From positions 3,745,001 through 3,809,000 of the forward strand of contig NZ_CP157875.1 in NCBI RefSeq assembly GCF_040215105.1: 64,000 bases of DNA, written 5' to 3'. Both the position numbers and the translations under genes were made by a program. The first letter of the stretch is position 1, and each line of letters opens with the position of its first letter. This DNA comes from Aeromonas veronii. Lineage in GTDB: Bacteria > Pseudomonadota > Gammaproteobacteria > Enterobacterales > Aeromonadaceae. The notes under the pieces are model-generated. The model saw only the letters and a list, made by a program, of their open reading frames with translations, was not told the origin of the DNA and made no database searches. Shown here piece after piece: positions 27,179-36,202 of this stretch.

Positions 27179-28189
27179 ATGATGAGCCACGAGGAGCTGC
27201 AGGCGGCCTATGACAAGTTGTTGCTGGAAAACGAGCGCCTGAAGCGGATTGCCGACGATGCCAGGGAGAAGCTGGATGCCGCCATGGACGGCACCGGTCT
27301 GTGCATCTGGCAGAACCATGTGCCGAGCGGCAAGCTCGTCATCTTCAACCGGCGCTGGGGATCCATGCTGGGCTACCAGCCCAAGGAGCTCTCCGCCCAC
27401 TTCGACGTCTGGCGCGACCACCTGCACCCGGAAGACCGGGAGCGGGTGCTGCAAGCCTTCTTCGATCACCTGGCGGGCAAGAGCCCCTTCTATCAGGTGA
27501 TGCATCGGATGCTGGCCAAGGATGGCAAGGTCACCTGGGTGCTGGACAGGGGCCGGGTGGTGGAGCGGGATGACGCTGGCAACCCCATCCGGGTGATGGG
27601 CACCCACATCGACATTACCCACGAGAAGGAGTACGAGCACCAGCTCGCCCGCCTCGCCCATCGGGATCCCCTCACCGGTCTGCTCAATCGCACCGCCCTG
27701 CAGCGCCACTTCCCCCAGAGCCATCAGACCATCTGCTTCATCGATCTCGACGACTTCAAACAGGTGAACGACAACCTGGGACACCGCGCCGGTGACGAGC
27801 TGCTGATCGCCCTCAGCCAGCGCCTGAAACAGTGCTGCGATGAGACGGTGACCCTTGGCCGGATAGGTGGGGACGAGTTCGTGCTGCTGCTGCCCTGGCC
27901 GAGCGAGGATCCCCGCACCAGCCACCTGGCCCGCCAGTGCGTCAACGCCATCGCCACCCCGTTCGAGCTGTCCAACGGGGAGGCGAGCGTGGGGCTCAGC
28001 ATGGGGATAGCGGCCATCCGGCCACAGGATGATTTCAGCAGCGCCCTGGCCCGGGCGGATCAGGCCATGTATCAGGTCAAGCGTGGGGGCAAGCACGGCT
28101 TTCACATCGCCCAGCCGAGCGGCCAGCCCCTGCTGGATCAGGAGCAGGTCAACGAACGGGGGCTGCACCACCACCCCTTGTCTCGCTGA
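27179..28189 (+). CDS. PAS-GGDEF diguanylate cyclase
   Basis: Soluble protein of 336 residues. An N-terminal helix is followed by a PAS domain (about 30-150: DGTGLCIWQNHVPSGKLVIFNRRWGSMLGYQ ending in GTHIDITHEKEYE, the PAC motif). The GGDEF domain then has GGDEF proper within LGRIGGDEFVLLLPW. The metal site FIDLDDFKQVNDNLGHRAGDEL is intact. The RxxD inhibitory site is absent (CDETVTLGRI precedes the motif), so feedback inhibition is not expected, unlike the divergent partner. The start is one of two adjacent ATGs behind GAGGG/AAAGG. The C-terminal HHHP is unusual but probably incidental. Confidence 0.88.
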   Translation: MMSHEELQAAYDKLLLENERLKRIADDAREKLDAAMDGTGLCIWQNHVPSGKLVIFNRRWGSMLGYQPKELSAHFDVWRDHLHPEDRERVLQAFFDHLAGKSPFYQVMHRMLAKDGKVTWVLDRGRVVERDDAGNPIRVMGTHIDITHEKEYEHQLARLAHRDPLTGLLNRTALQRHFPQSHQTICFIDLDDFKQVNDNLGHRAGDELLIALSQRLKQCCDETVTLGRIGGDEFVLLLPWPSEDPRTSHLARQCVNAIATPFELSNGEASVGLSMGIAAIRPQDDFSSALARADQAMYQVKRGGKHGFHIAQPSGQPLLDQEQVNERGLHHHPLSR

Positions 28190-28211
28190 CGGGCGCAAAC
28201 CGGTATGAGCC

Positions 28212-29666
28212 TCAGTTGCGCTGCCAGCGCCTGAGCAGACGGCCGCGCAGGCCGCAGTCGAGCAGCCAGCTGTTGTCGAACACCCGCAGGATCGCCTGCT
28301 TGGCGTGGCGGGACATGGCGACGGCGTGGAAGCGGGTCTCCTGCCTGCGTCTCACGTTCATCTTGTCCAGCAGAGTGTGAGGCAGGTTCTGGGCGATGAA
28401 GTCGGAAATCACCAGCACATCCGCCTTGGCAAAATCCGGCTGATCCAGCTGGGCCAAGGCCTGCTCGAGACAGGGCACCAGATCGGTGCCGCCGTGAAAA
28501 CTCATGGAGAGGAAGCGCTCCGCCTTGTCCAGCCCGGTATCGGCGGTGATCTCCAGGGTCGCCACCTCGGTAGAAAATAACATGAGATAGCAGCCCCGCT
28601 TTTCGTCCATGGCCAGCTTGAGCAGCGCCAGGAACAGCGCCTTGGCGCACTCCTCGGGGTAGCCCCCCATGGAGCCCGAGGTATCCACGCAGACGATGAA
28701 GGGGCCTCGTGGTTGCACCTCCTGTCCACCCTGCTGCGGGGTTCGCAGCATCAGCCGCTGGCGCGGCAAGGTGCCCCGCGACTGATAACTCAGCAGCCGC
28801 CGCTCCAGGTAGCGGCGATAGAATTCCAGCTCCAGCTCCGGCAGCGCCAGCATCACCGCCTCGCTCGGCAGCAAGCGCATCAGGTCGCTGGCCGGATGCA
28901 CCCCCACCAGATCGTCCGGCACATCGTCGGTCTGCACCTCTTCGAGTTCGTGCACGGGTACCGGCGGCAAGGCCTGGGCGTCGGTGCGCCTGTCCCGCTC
29001 GCTGCGCCCGAGCAGGGCGGCGATCTCGGTCAGCAGGGGCTCGCGCTGCAACATGCGGGCATACTGCTTGACCAACACCAGGCTGCGCTTGTGCCAGCTG
29101 CCCTGGGCCAGATCCCAGAGCCCCCCTGCCGAGATCTGGTGCGGATCCAGTGCATCGGCCAGGGTGCGGTTCGCCAGCAGCTGATCCTCTATCTCCTGAC
29201 GCTGTTTCTCCCGTTCCGCCTCGGCGATCTGCTGCTGCAGCTGCAACAGGCTGCCCACCAGGCTAGAGCGCCATTTTTCCACGAACAGCTGGCGCAGCCC
29301 CTCGGTTGGCTGCGCCACTATCTGGCGAGCCAGGCTGCGGGCATCGCCAGCGAAGGGGCTGTGTTGATCCAGCGCCTCCAGCAGGGCGGGCAGCCTGCCC
29401 ACCAGCTCGGGCAGCGGGAGTTGGCGATGAGCCTGATAGAGGAGGTACTCGCGCTCCAGCGCGACCGGCACCTGCTTGTGGCGCATCTCCTCGCCGAGCT
29501 GCTCGCTCCAGTGCTGGATGCGTTTCTTGAGCAGCTTGCCCTGCAGGGGGGAGCGCTTGAGAAACTCGGAGATCTTGGGGGCAGAGGCCAGCAGGAGCGC
29601 CATCTCCCCCGCCAGCTCCCCCTCCCCGATGAGGAGCCCGAGATCCATCATGCCGATCTCTAGCAT
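28212..29666 (-). CDS. viaA: ViaA, von Willebrand factor A protein, partner of RavA
   Basis: Protein of 484 residues with an N-terminal helical half and a C-terminal VWA domain. The metal-ion-dependent adhesion site is complete: DTSGSMGG (about 341), SFHGGTDL and ISDFIAQ. In Escherichia coli ViaA stimulates the ATPase RavA and the pair acts in metal/respiratory stress and aminoglycoside sensitivity. It lies directly downstream of ravA on the same strand with 103 bases between. GGAG lies about eight bases before the chosen ATG. Confidence 0.92.
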   Translation of the reverse strand: MLEIGMMDLGLLIGEGELAGEMALLLASAPKISEFLKRSPLQGKLLKKRIQHWSEQLGEEMRHKQVPVALEREYLLYQAHRQLPLPELVGRLPALLEALDQHSPFAGDARSLARQIVAQPTEGLRQLFVEKWRSSLVGSLLQLQQQIAEAEREKQRQEIEDQLLANRTLADALDPHQISAGGLWDLAQGSWHKRSLVLVKQYARMLQREPLLTEIAALLGRSERDRRTDAQALPPVPVHELEEVQTDDVPDDLVGVHPASDLMRLLPSEAVMLALPELELEFYRRYLERRLLSYQSRGTLPRQRLMLRTPQQGGQEVQPRGPFIVCVDTSGSMGGYPEECAKALFLALLKLAMDEKRGCYLMLFSTEVATLEITADTGLDKAERFLSMSFHGGTDLVPCLEQALAQLDQPDFAKADVLVISDFIAQNLPHTLLDKMNVRRRQETRFHAVAMSRHAKQAILRVFDNSWLLDCGLRGRLLRRWQRN

Positions 29667-29769
29667 AAGGCGCTCTCCACCCGGGATGATGGGCAAACAT
29701 CATGCTGCCACATGATAATTGACATCATGTTTTGTTCGTCAAATGTTGTCTTTTCAGCACGACCAGCCA

Positions 29770-31377
29770 TCAGCTATCCAGCCCGGGCAGGCGCTCGCGC
29801 CACTGCAGCAGCTCGCCGCGCAGCACATCCAGATCCCGGTTCAGCACGAAGAAGCTGTCTTCCACCTGCTGCAACCAGTGGGGCCCGATAAACAGATGCT
29901 GCTGGTGGCGATCGAACAGGGCCCGCTGCCCCTTGAGGCTCTGCTGCACCCGGCCCACCTGATTGACCAGCTCATCGAGCTCCCCCTGCCAGGGCTCGAC
30001 CACCAGCGCCGGGATGGGGGTGCGCTCCACCAGCACCAGGGCCACGGGTTGGCGCTGGATATCCAGCACATGGAGTCGCAGCGAATCATCGAGCACCAGC
30101 TCGTAGTGACCCTCCTTGGGGTTGCCGAGCTGCCAACCTACCAGGGCCTCACCGGTGGGATGCCAGTGGGAGAGCAGGGTGCGATCGAAGGTGAGGGTCT
30201 CGGTCAGCCGTTCCGGATCCCCGCCATCGAGCGGTGCCGGGGTGAGCAGGTGGAAATGCACCTGCTTGCCGAACGGCTTGGCGTTGAGCAGGGGCAGCTG
30301 GGTGCCGCGGGCGCGGCGACCGAACCACTGCTTGCGCTTGACCGCCTTGCAGCCGAGGCGCTGGGCCACGGCCCCCCTCAGCTGTTTGAACTGCTCGCGC
30401 AGGGTCAGCAGCTGGCGGGTCATGGCGAGCTGCTGATAGCCGTAGAGACGGGAAAACTCGCCGATCATCTCCAGCAGGGCGGTGCGGGAAGCCTCGTCGT
30501 GCCAGAGGCAATCCTTGAACAGCAGCAGATCCAGCGGGGCCACCTCGTCGCGGCCGTTGAAGAAGGCGCTCGCCTTGATGAGCCTGACGGCCTTCTTCCA
30601 GCGCCGATCCGACACATAGCAGCCGTGGCCGAGCTGGCTGTCGAGCTGCTGGCGCAGCTGATAGATGAGCTCGAAGCAGGCATCCGGCAGGCGCACCTGC
30701 TCGATCTGCCCTTGCCAGGCCTGGTACTCCTCGCCGTGGATCTGCACCGAGGGGGGCAGGTTCTGCCCCGAGTGGCCATCGCTCGCCAGCATGGCCTGGA
30801 AGTTGGACTTCTCCTGCACCCTGTCCATCCAGATCCGCACCAGCATGCGGTCATAGAGCGCCTCCAGACCGCTGTCCGGCGCGGGCAATTCGTTGGAAGC
30901 GGTCACCAGCAGGCGCATGGGAATAGGGTGCTGGCTGTCGCCGTTGCGAAACTGCCGTTCGTTGATGGCGGTGAGCAGGGTGTTGAGGATGGCCGGGCCC
31001 GCCTTCCAGATCTCGTCGAGGAACACCACCTCGGCCTCCGGCAGGTAGCCCTGGGTCAGGCGCAGGTACTTGCCATCTTCCTTCAGCGCCTGGATGGAGA
31101 GGGGGCCGAACACCTCCTCAGGGGTGCTGAAGCGGGTCATCAGGTATTCGAAATGGCGGGCATCGTGAAAGGCCAGCTTGAGGCGCCGGGCGATCAGGCT
31201 CTTGGCGATGCCGGGGGGGCCCAGCAGGAAGACGCTCTCACCGGACAGCGCCGCCAGCAACCCGAGCCGCAAGGCATCCTGCCGCTCGTACAGCCCTTCC
31301 CCGAGGGCGGCCAGCAACCTGGGCAGGCGCTCATGGATGGGGGCGGTACGAACTGTATTCTGGGCGAGAGAGGACAT
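29770..31377 (-). CDS. ravA: RavA, MoxR-type AAA+ ATPase
   Basis: Protein of 535 residues. The AAA+ core shows Walker A GPPGIAKS (about 50-57), Walker B VVFLDEIWKAGPAIL, sensor 1 LLVTASNELP and the arginine-finger region. The C-terminal half carries the RavA-specific discontinuous triple-helix and LARA domain (LLTPAPLDGGDPERLTETLT). Known to hexamerise and to bind the lysine decarboxylase LdcI in E. coli. The frame is open for 49 codons upstream, but the ATG with GGAAG matches the usual N-terminus. Operon with viaA. Diverges from holD. Confidence 0.93.
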   Translation of the reverse strand: MSSLAQNTVRTAPIHERLPRLLAALGEGLYERQDALRLGLLAALSGESVFLLGPPGIAKSLIARRLKLAFHDARHFEYLMTRFSTPEEVFGPLSIQALKEDGKYLRLTQGYLPEAEVVFLDEIWKAGPAILNTLLTAINERQFRNGDSQHPIPMRLLVTASNELPAPDSGLEALYDRMLVRIWMDRVQEKSNFQAMLASDGHSGQNLPPSVQIHGEEYQAWQGQIEQVRLPDACFELIYQLRQQLDSQLGHGCYVSDRRWKKAVRLIKASAFFNGRDEVAPLDLLLFKDCLWHDEASRTALLEMIGEFSRLYGYQQLAMTRQLLTLREQFKQLRGAVAQRLGCKAVKRKQWFGRRARGTQLPLLNAKPFGKQVHFHLLTPAPLDGGDPERLTETLTFDRTLLSHWHPTGEALVGWQLGNPKEGHYELVLDDSLRLHVLDIQRQPVALVLVERTPIPALVVEPWQGELDELVNQVGRVQQSLKGQRALFDRHQQHLFIGPHWLQQVEDSFFVLNRDLDVLRGELLQWRERLPGLDS

Positions 31378-31613
31378 AGGCAGGGCTTCCGAAGCTGGCT
31401 CATCATCCGTGGTGACGTCGGCCGGCCTCTGGCCCCGCCCCACGCTGTTGGTCTGTCTGGTTGTGCATCCCCGCCGCATCTGGCCGGGATACCTGATTAA
31501 CATAGCGATCCTGGCGGCGCACATCTAGTTGCAAATGGGTGCAGCAGGGGCCGCGAGAGTGTACTCTGCGCATCAGAAATTACCCCAATGCAGATCAAGA
31601 GCGAGCCTTCCCC

Positions 31614-32033
31614 ATGCAAGATCCCCTGCTGGACCCGCTGCGTCAGCGTATCCTGACCCGGATGGGCATACAGAGCTGGCAACTCAGAGCCCCGGCCCTG
31701 CTGGGTGAGACGAAGGGCCCGGAGGATACGCCCCATCAGCCGGACGACATCGTTCTCGACACGGTGGCCGTCCCCGCCCCGAGCGGCAAGCTCTGGCTGC
31801 TGGCCGACACCCTGCCCGTCCCGGCCCTCTTGGGAGATCTCTGCCAACTGCTCGGCCTCGATGTGAAGGACGTCTCGCTCATCGCTGCGCTGCCGGACGG
31901 GCTCACCCCGCCCCTGCTTTGGCTGACGGCGCCGGACGCCCGCTGGCCCGATGCCCTGGTCTGCCCGATAAAACCCGATGCGGCCCACAAGCGCGCCCTC
32001 TGGCAACAGTGCCGCCAGCATCTGCCTGGCTGA
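31614..32033 (+). CDS. holD: DNA polymerase III subunit psi
   Basis: Protein of 139 residues. Psi links the chi subunit and SSB to the clamp loader. The diagnostic N-terminal block is LRQRILTRMGIQSWQLRAPALL, followed by a small alpha/beta domain (KLWLLADTLPVPALLGDLCQLLG). The location immediately upstream of rimI on the same strand is the conserved arrangement in enteric and related bacteria and supports the call. The frame is open upstream, but the chosen ATG matches the family start; its ribosome site is poor (GAGCGAGCC). Confidence 0.85.
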   Translation: MQDPLLDPLRQRILTRMGIQSWQLRAPALLGETKGPEDTPHQPDDIVLDTVAVPAPSGKLWLLADTLPVPALLGDLCQLLGLDVKDVSLIAALPDGLTPPLLWLTAPDARWPDALVCPIKPDAAHKRALWQQCRQHLPG

Positions 32034-32114
32034 CCGGCCCGCAGCGCCCCAACCCTTTTCCTCTTCACCCCGGCCTGCGTTCCCGCGCAAGCCCGGGTTC
32101 TGCCCGGAGTCATC

Positions 32115-32576
32115 ATGTCTGACCTCAGCCCCCGCTTTCGCCCCCTGCTGGAGAGCGACTTTGCGCTCATCTACCCCATCGAGCAGGCCGCCCACAAGGA
32201 GCCATGGAGCCAGGCCAACCTGCTCTCCTGCTTCGGGCCCCGCTACCTCAACGGTCTGATGCTGGTAAATGATCGCCCGGCGGGTTTCTACATCTCGGAT
32301 CTGGTGGCGGGAGACAGTTCGTTGATGAACATCTGCGTGCACCCTGACTTTCAGGGCAAGGGGCTGGGACGGGCACTGCTTCGGGAGTACCTCGCCCGCA
32401 GCAAGTCCCAGCAGGCGGAAGCCTGGTTTCTGGAGGTGAGGGCCGGCAACACCACCGCCATCGGCCTCTACGAGAGCGAGGGCTTTGCCGAGTATTGCCG
32501 GCGCGCCGACTACTACGGCACCGGCCCTGACCGGGAAGATGCCGTGCTGATGTCCCGTCTGTTCGACTTCGGCTAA
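32115..32576 (+). CDS. rimI: Ribosomal protein S18-alanine N-acetyltransferase
   Basis: GNAT enzyme of 153 residues that acetylates the N-terminal Ala of ribosomal protein S18. Signatures are IYPIEQAAHKEPWSQANLLSCFG (substrate side), NICVHPDFQGKGLGRALLREYL with the QGKGLG acetyl-CoA loop, and EVRAGNTTAIGLYESEGF with the catalytic-side Glu and Tyr. GGAGTC precedes the ATG. It follows holD with 81 bases between them; co-transcription is likely. Confidence 0.93.
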   Translation: MSDLSPRFRPLLESDFALIYPIEQAAHKEPWSQANLLSCFGPRYLNGLMLVNDRPAGFYISDLVAGDSSLMNICVHPDFQGKGLGRALLREYLARSKSQQAEAWFLEVRAGNTTAIGLYESEGFAEYCRRADYYGTGPDREDAVLMSRLFDFG

Positions 32577-32637
32577 GGCCCGGACACCCTCGGCCCCCTT
32601 CCCCATCGGCCACTCATCCTCCCCCGTCCGGCGTCCC

Positions 32638-33180
32638 TCAGGGCAGGGAGGCATTGTCGATGGCACTGTCCTCGAGGCTCAAGGTCACCCGTACCACGGC
32701 GTCGAAACCTTCGGCGGAGAGCGGCATGAAGAAGCCCCGCGCATAGGTGACGCCGGGCATCCAGATCAGCTGCTCCTTCACGTCTATGTTGACGGGTCGC
32801 AGGGACTCGCCGGGGCGCTGGAGGTAGACACCGGGGGGCGTCGCCACCTTGGGGAAGCGGCGCAGTATGTGGGCGCTGCCATCCCCCGCATCCGGATTGA
32901 GGCGCACCTTCACCAGCTCGGCCAGGGTGGATTGCATCCCGGGATCCTGCCACAGGCGGGCATCCAGCCGGGTGCAGCGTCGGCACTTGGCGCTCTCTAT
33001 CACATAGAGCAGGGGATAACCGGTTTGCAGCGCCCGCGCCTGACCCTGCTCATACCCCTCGGCGCCGCTCAGCCAGGGATTGTCCTCCCCCGTCGGCCCG
33101 CCCAGGGCATACCAGAGGCCGCCCGCCCCCGCCAGAACCAGCAAGGTGCCCGTGATGAGGCTCTTGATATTGATACTCAT
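32638..33180 (-). CDS. Membrane-anchored thioredoxin-fold protein
   Basis: Protein of 180 residues: N-terminal membrane anchor (IKSLITGTLLVLAGAGGLWYAL) and a periplasmic thioredoxin-like domain. The redox motif is CRRC in VIESAKCRRCTRLDARLW, and the cis-Pro loop reads VATPPGVYL, so it is probably an active thiol oxidoreductase. The unusual dipeptide RR between the cysteines differs from the GP of thioredoxin and the PH of DsbA. A strong AGGGGAG lies before the ATG. No disulfide partner is adjacent. It diverges from the acyl-CoA ligase gene. Confidence 0.75.
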   Translation of the reverse strand: MSINIKSLITGTLLVLAGAGGLWYALGGPTGEDNPWLSGAEGYEQGQARALQTGYPLLYVIESAKCRRCTRLDARLWQDPGMQSTLAELVKVRLNPDAGDGSAHILRRFPKVATPPGVYLQRPGESLRPVNIDVKEQLIWMPGVTYARGFFMPLSAEGFDAVVRVTLSLEDSAIDNASLP

Positions 33181-33292
33181 AGCTCCCCTCCCTGACCGTA
33201 TCCGGACCCAGATCCCATCATGCCTGAGTCCTATCGACTTGACGACTTTGTGATCTAGGACAAACGGCGAACACTTGTAAGCTGTAATAGTA

Positions 33293-33304
33293 GAGTTTAA
33301 ACTC
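33293..33304. promoter_or_regulatory. Palindrome upstream of the acyl-CoA ligase gene
   Basis: The perfect 12-bp palindrome GAGTTTAAACTC lies 58 bases before the start. Its symmetry suits a repressor site, for example a fatty-acid-responsive TetR or FadR-like regulator, but no known consensus is matched exactly. Confidence 0.4.
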
Positions 33305-33362
33305 CAGCCCGGTTTTGAAAGCCCCCTGCGGGCGTACAACTGTTATGTGAGGATGATTGACG

Positions 33363-35153
33363 ATGTCGCAGTTTCATCTGGTTCGACTGATGCGTGAACG
33401 CATTGCCCGCCTTGGCAACAAGGCCGCCCTGCGCGTCCAGCAGGATGGACAATGGCGTGCCATCGGCTGGCGTACTCTGGGTCAGGCCATGGACTATTGT
33501 GCCCAGGCCCTGATCCGCGCCGGCCACCAGCCCACCGAGATGGTCGGCATCTATGCCCGCAACATGCCGGAGTGGACCCAGGCCGATCTCGGCATCCTGG
33601 CCGCCCGCGGCGTCAGCGTGCCCATCTACCCCACCAGCACCCTGGATCAGCTGCGCTACATCGTCAAAGATGCCGGTATCAAGGTGCTGTTCGTCGGCGA
33701 GCAGCCCCAGTTCGATCAGGCCCTCCACCTGCTGAACGCGGGTGAGATCAGCCAGATCGTCTCCCTGGACGGCAGCGTCGATCTGCGCGGCTGCGAGCAG
33801 GCCAGCCACTTCCAGACCTTCCTCTCATCGGGCAACCATCAGCCCAGCGAGCAGGAGCTGCGGCTACGCGAGCAGCAGTACCGCATGGATGACCTGCTGA
33901 CCCTCATCTACACCTCGGGCACTACGGGCGAACCCAAGGGGGTCATGCTCGATTTTGCCAACATCGCCGCCTGTTTCGAGATGCACGACAGCCGGCTGGA
34001 TCTCGGCGAGCAGGACGTCTCCCTGTGCATGCTGCCGCTCAGCCACGTATTCGAGCGTGCCTGGACCTACTACGTGCTCTATTGCGGCGCCGAGAACGTC
34101 TACATACGCGACCCCCAGAAGGTGATGGATGTCATCGGCGAGGTACAACCGACCGTGATGTGCGCCGTGCCGCGCCTCTACGAGAAGGCCTACGCCATGA
34201 TCCAGGCCAAGGTCGCCCAGGCGCCGCGCCTGCGCCGCACCCTGTTTGGCTGGGCCACCCGGGTCGGCAAGCAGATGGTTGCCACCCGCCAGGCGGGCAA
34301 GTCCGCCTCCCCCCTGCTCTATCTCCAGCTTGCCCTGGCGGAGCGGCTGGTGTTTCGCAAGCTGCGGGCCCGCTTTGGCGGCCGTACCCGCTTCCTGCCG
34401 GTGGCCGGTGCCCGTCTCGCCGACGACGTGAACCTCTTCTTCCAGGCCATGGGGCTCAACCTGAAATATGGCTACGGCATGACCGAGACCACGGCCACCG
34501 TCTGCTGCTACGAGGATAGCCAGTTCCAGCTCGGCTCCATCGGTACCGCCCTGCGCGGCATCGAGGTGAAACTCGGTGAGAACAACGAGCTGCTGGTACG
34601 CTCCCCCACCGTGATGCGCGGCTACTACAACAAGCCGGAGGCCACGGCCGAGGTGATGACCGAAGATGGCTTCCTGCGCACCGGCGATGCGGGCGAGCTG
34701 GATGCCAACGGCAACATCTACTTCACCGAGCGCCTGAAAGAACTGATGAAGACCTCCAACGGCAAGTACGTGGCGCCCCAGCTGGTGGAAGGAACGCTGG
34801 GCAAGGATCGCTTCATCGAGCAGATCGCCATCGTCGCCGACGCCCGCCACTTCGTGTCGGCGCTGATCGTGCCCTGCTTCGAGTCGCTGGAAGAGTACGC
34901 CCGCTCCATCAACCTGCAGTACCAGTGCAAGACCGAGCTGCTGCGCCACTCCCGGGTGGTGGAGTTCTTCGAATCACGCATTCACGAGCTGCAGCAGGAG
35001 CTGGCCAAGTTCGAACAGGTGAAGAAATTCACCCTGCTGCCGAGCGCCTTCTCCATGGAGCTGGGGGAGATCACCCCCACCATGAAGCTGCGCCGCAAGA
35101 TCATCGAAGCCAAGTACCAGAGCGAGATCGAGGCGATGTACAGCCACGTCTGA
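33363..35153 (+). CDS. Long-chain acyl-CoA synthetase (AMP-binding, FAA1-like)
   Basis: Adenylate-forming enzyme of 596 residues that activates fatty acids to acyl-CoA. Signatures are LIYTSGTTGEPKGVMLDFANI (P-loop), YGMTETTATVC, the RTGDAGELDANGNI hinge region and the KTSNGKYVAPQLVE motif with the C-terminal Lys region. Its length and N-terminus (FHLVRLMRERIARLGNKAALRVQQDG) resemble FAA1-type long-chain ligases more than E. coli FadD. GAGG about ten bases before the ATG. It has an own promoter region with the GAGTTTAAACTC palindrome. A short diverged echo of its last codons follows the stop. Confidence 0.9.
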   Translation: MSQFHLVRLMRERIARLGNKAALRVQQDGQWRAIGWRTLGQAMDYCAQALIRAGHQPTEMVGIYARNMPEWTQADLGILAARGVSVPIYPTSTLDQLRYIVKDAGIKVLFVGEQPQFDQALHLLNAGEISQIVSLDGSVDLRGCEQASHFQTFLSSGNHQPSEQELRLREQQYRMDDLLTLIYTSGTTGEPKGVMLDFANIAACFEMHDSRLDLGEQDVSLCMLPLSHVFERAWTYYVLYCGAENVYIRDPQKVMDVIGEVQPTVMCAVPRLYEKAYAMIQAKVAQAPRLRRTLFGWATRVGKQMVATRQAGKSASPLLYLQLALAERLVFRKLRARFGGRTRFLPVAGARLADDVNLFFQAMGLNLKYGYGMTETTATVCCYEDSQFQLGSIGTALRGIEVKLGENNELLVRSPTVMRGYYNKPEATAEVMTEDGFLRTGDAGELDANGNIYFTERLKELMKTSNGKYVAPQLVEGTLGKDRFIEQIAIVADARHFVSALIVPCFESLEEYARSINLQYQCKTELLRHSRVVEFFESRIHELQQELAKFEQVKKFTLLPSAFSMELGEITPTMKLRRKIIEAKYQSEIEAMYSHV

Positions 35154-35208
35154 GTACAGTCATGTACAAGCAGGGCCAGGTATAAGCAAAGACTTGTCCC
35201 GACAACAG

Positions 35209-35236
35209 AAAGAGGCGCATCGGCGCCTCTTTTTTA
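35209..35236. terminator. Intrinsic terminator after the acyl-CoA ligase gene
   Basis: Perfect 8-bp stem AGAGGCGC/GCGCCTCT with loop ATCG, extended by A-T pairs and followed by six T. Confidence 0.9.
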
Positions 35237-35417
35237 TGCTCTTCTCGCTGCGATATCCCCACACGGCAACGCCTCAGAACCGGTCTACGAGCTGTCGCGA
35301 GAGGTCGTCAGCAAGGTAAAGAGCAGCGCAGGAACCTGAGTGTATAGAGATACATGAGGATTCCGAGCAGCGCATGAGCCTTGATCACGGCCTCGCAGCA
35401 AGATCGCGGGCAGGTTC

Positions 35418-36110
35418 TCAGGCCAGCGCCCACTCCACCGCCGCCTCGGCGTGAATGGCGGTGGTGTCGTAGAGGGGCACAGCGGCCTTGGCATCTCCCA
35501 CCAGCAAGGCAATCTCGGTGCAGCCCAGGATCACCGCCTGGGCCCCCGCCTGCGCCAATCCGGCGATGATCGCCAGGTACTCGGCCCGCGATGCGTCAAG
35601 CACCCGACCCAGGCAAAGCTCGTCATAGATGATGCGATGTACCCGCTCTTGCTCGGCCTCGGGCGGGACCAACACTTCCAACCCGAACGACTCGGTCAGC
35701 CGCCCCTTGTAGAAATCCTGCTCCATGGTGAAGCGGGTACCGAGCAGGCCCACTCGCGTCACCCCGTCCGCCACCAGCCGTTTGGCGGTGGCATCGGCGA
35801 TATGCAGCAGCGGGATCCCGATGGCGGCGGCTATCTCGGGAGCCACCTTGTGCATGGTATTGGTGCCGATCAGCAGACAATCCGCGCCTCCCGCCTGCAA
35901 GTCCCGGGCGGCGGCACTCAGCAGGCGGGCGGTGGCCGGCCAGTCACCGGCGTGCTGCAACCGCTCTATCTCGGCAAAGTCGACGCTGTTGAGCAGCACC
36001 CTGGCGGAGTGCAAGCCCCCGAGGCGCGCCCGCACACCCCGATTGAGCGCCTGATAGTAACTGACGGTGGACTCCCAGCTCATGCCACCCAACAGACCGA
36101 TACATTTCAT
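35418..36110 (-). CDS. Aspartate/glutamate racemase family protein
   Basis: Cofactor-independent racemase of 230 residues, two-domain Asp/Glu racemase fold. The first half holds GLLGGMSWESTVSYY and the first-domain loop LLIGTNTMHKVAPEI; the second half holds AVILGCTEIALLV with the catalytic Cys. In aspartate racemases the first-domain loop usually has Cys (C-N-T), whereas here it reads GTNTMHK, so one of the two catalytic thiols is replaced by Thr and the exact reaction is uncertain. AGGAG lies five bases before the ATG. Upstream are two LysE-type exporters. Confidence 0.82.
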   Translation of the reverse strand: MKCIGLLGGMSWESTVSYYQALNRGVRARLGGLHSARVLLNSVDFAEIERLQHAGDWPATARLLSAAARDLQAGGADCLLIGTNTMHKVAPEIAAAIGIPLLHIADATAKRLVADGVTRVGLLGTRFTMEQDFYKGRLTESFGLEVLVPPEAEQERVHRIIYDELCLGRVLDASRAEYLAIIAGLAQAGAQAVILGCTEIALLVGDAKAAVPLYDTTAIHAEAAVEWALA

Positions 36111-36154
36111 CCTTGCTCCTGCGAGGGAATGATGACCATGCACCACCCGTCGAT

Positions 36155-36174
36155 AAAAAAGGCCCCGAAGGGCC
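36155..36174 (-). terminator. Terminator after the first LysE-type gene
   Basis: On the minus strand GGCCC pairs with GGGCC around TTCG, followed by TTTTTTATCG. It lies 28 bases beyond the exporter stop. Confidence 0.8.
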
Positions 36175-36202
36175 AACAAGACAGAGGGGTTGGTCCGAGG
36201 AC

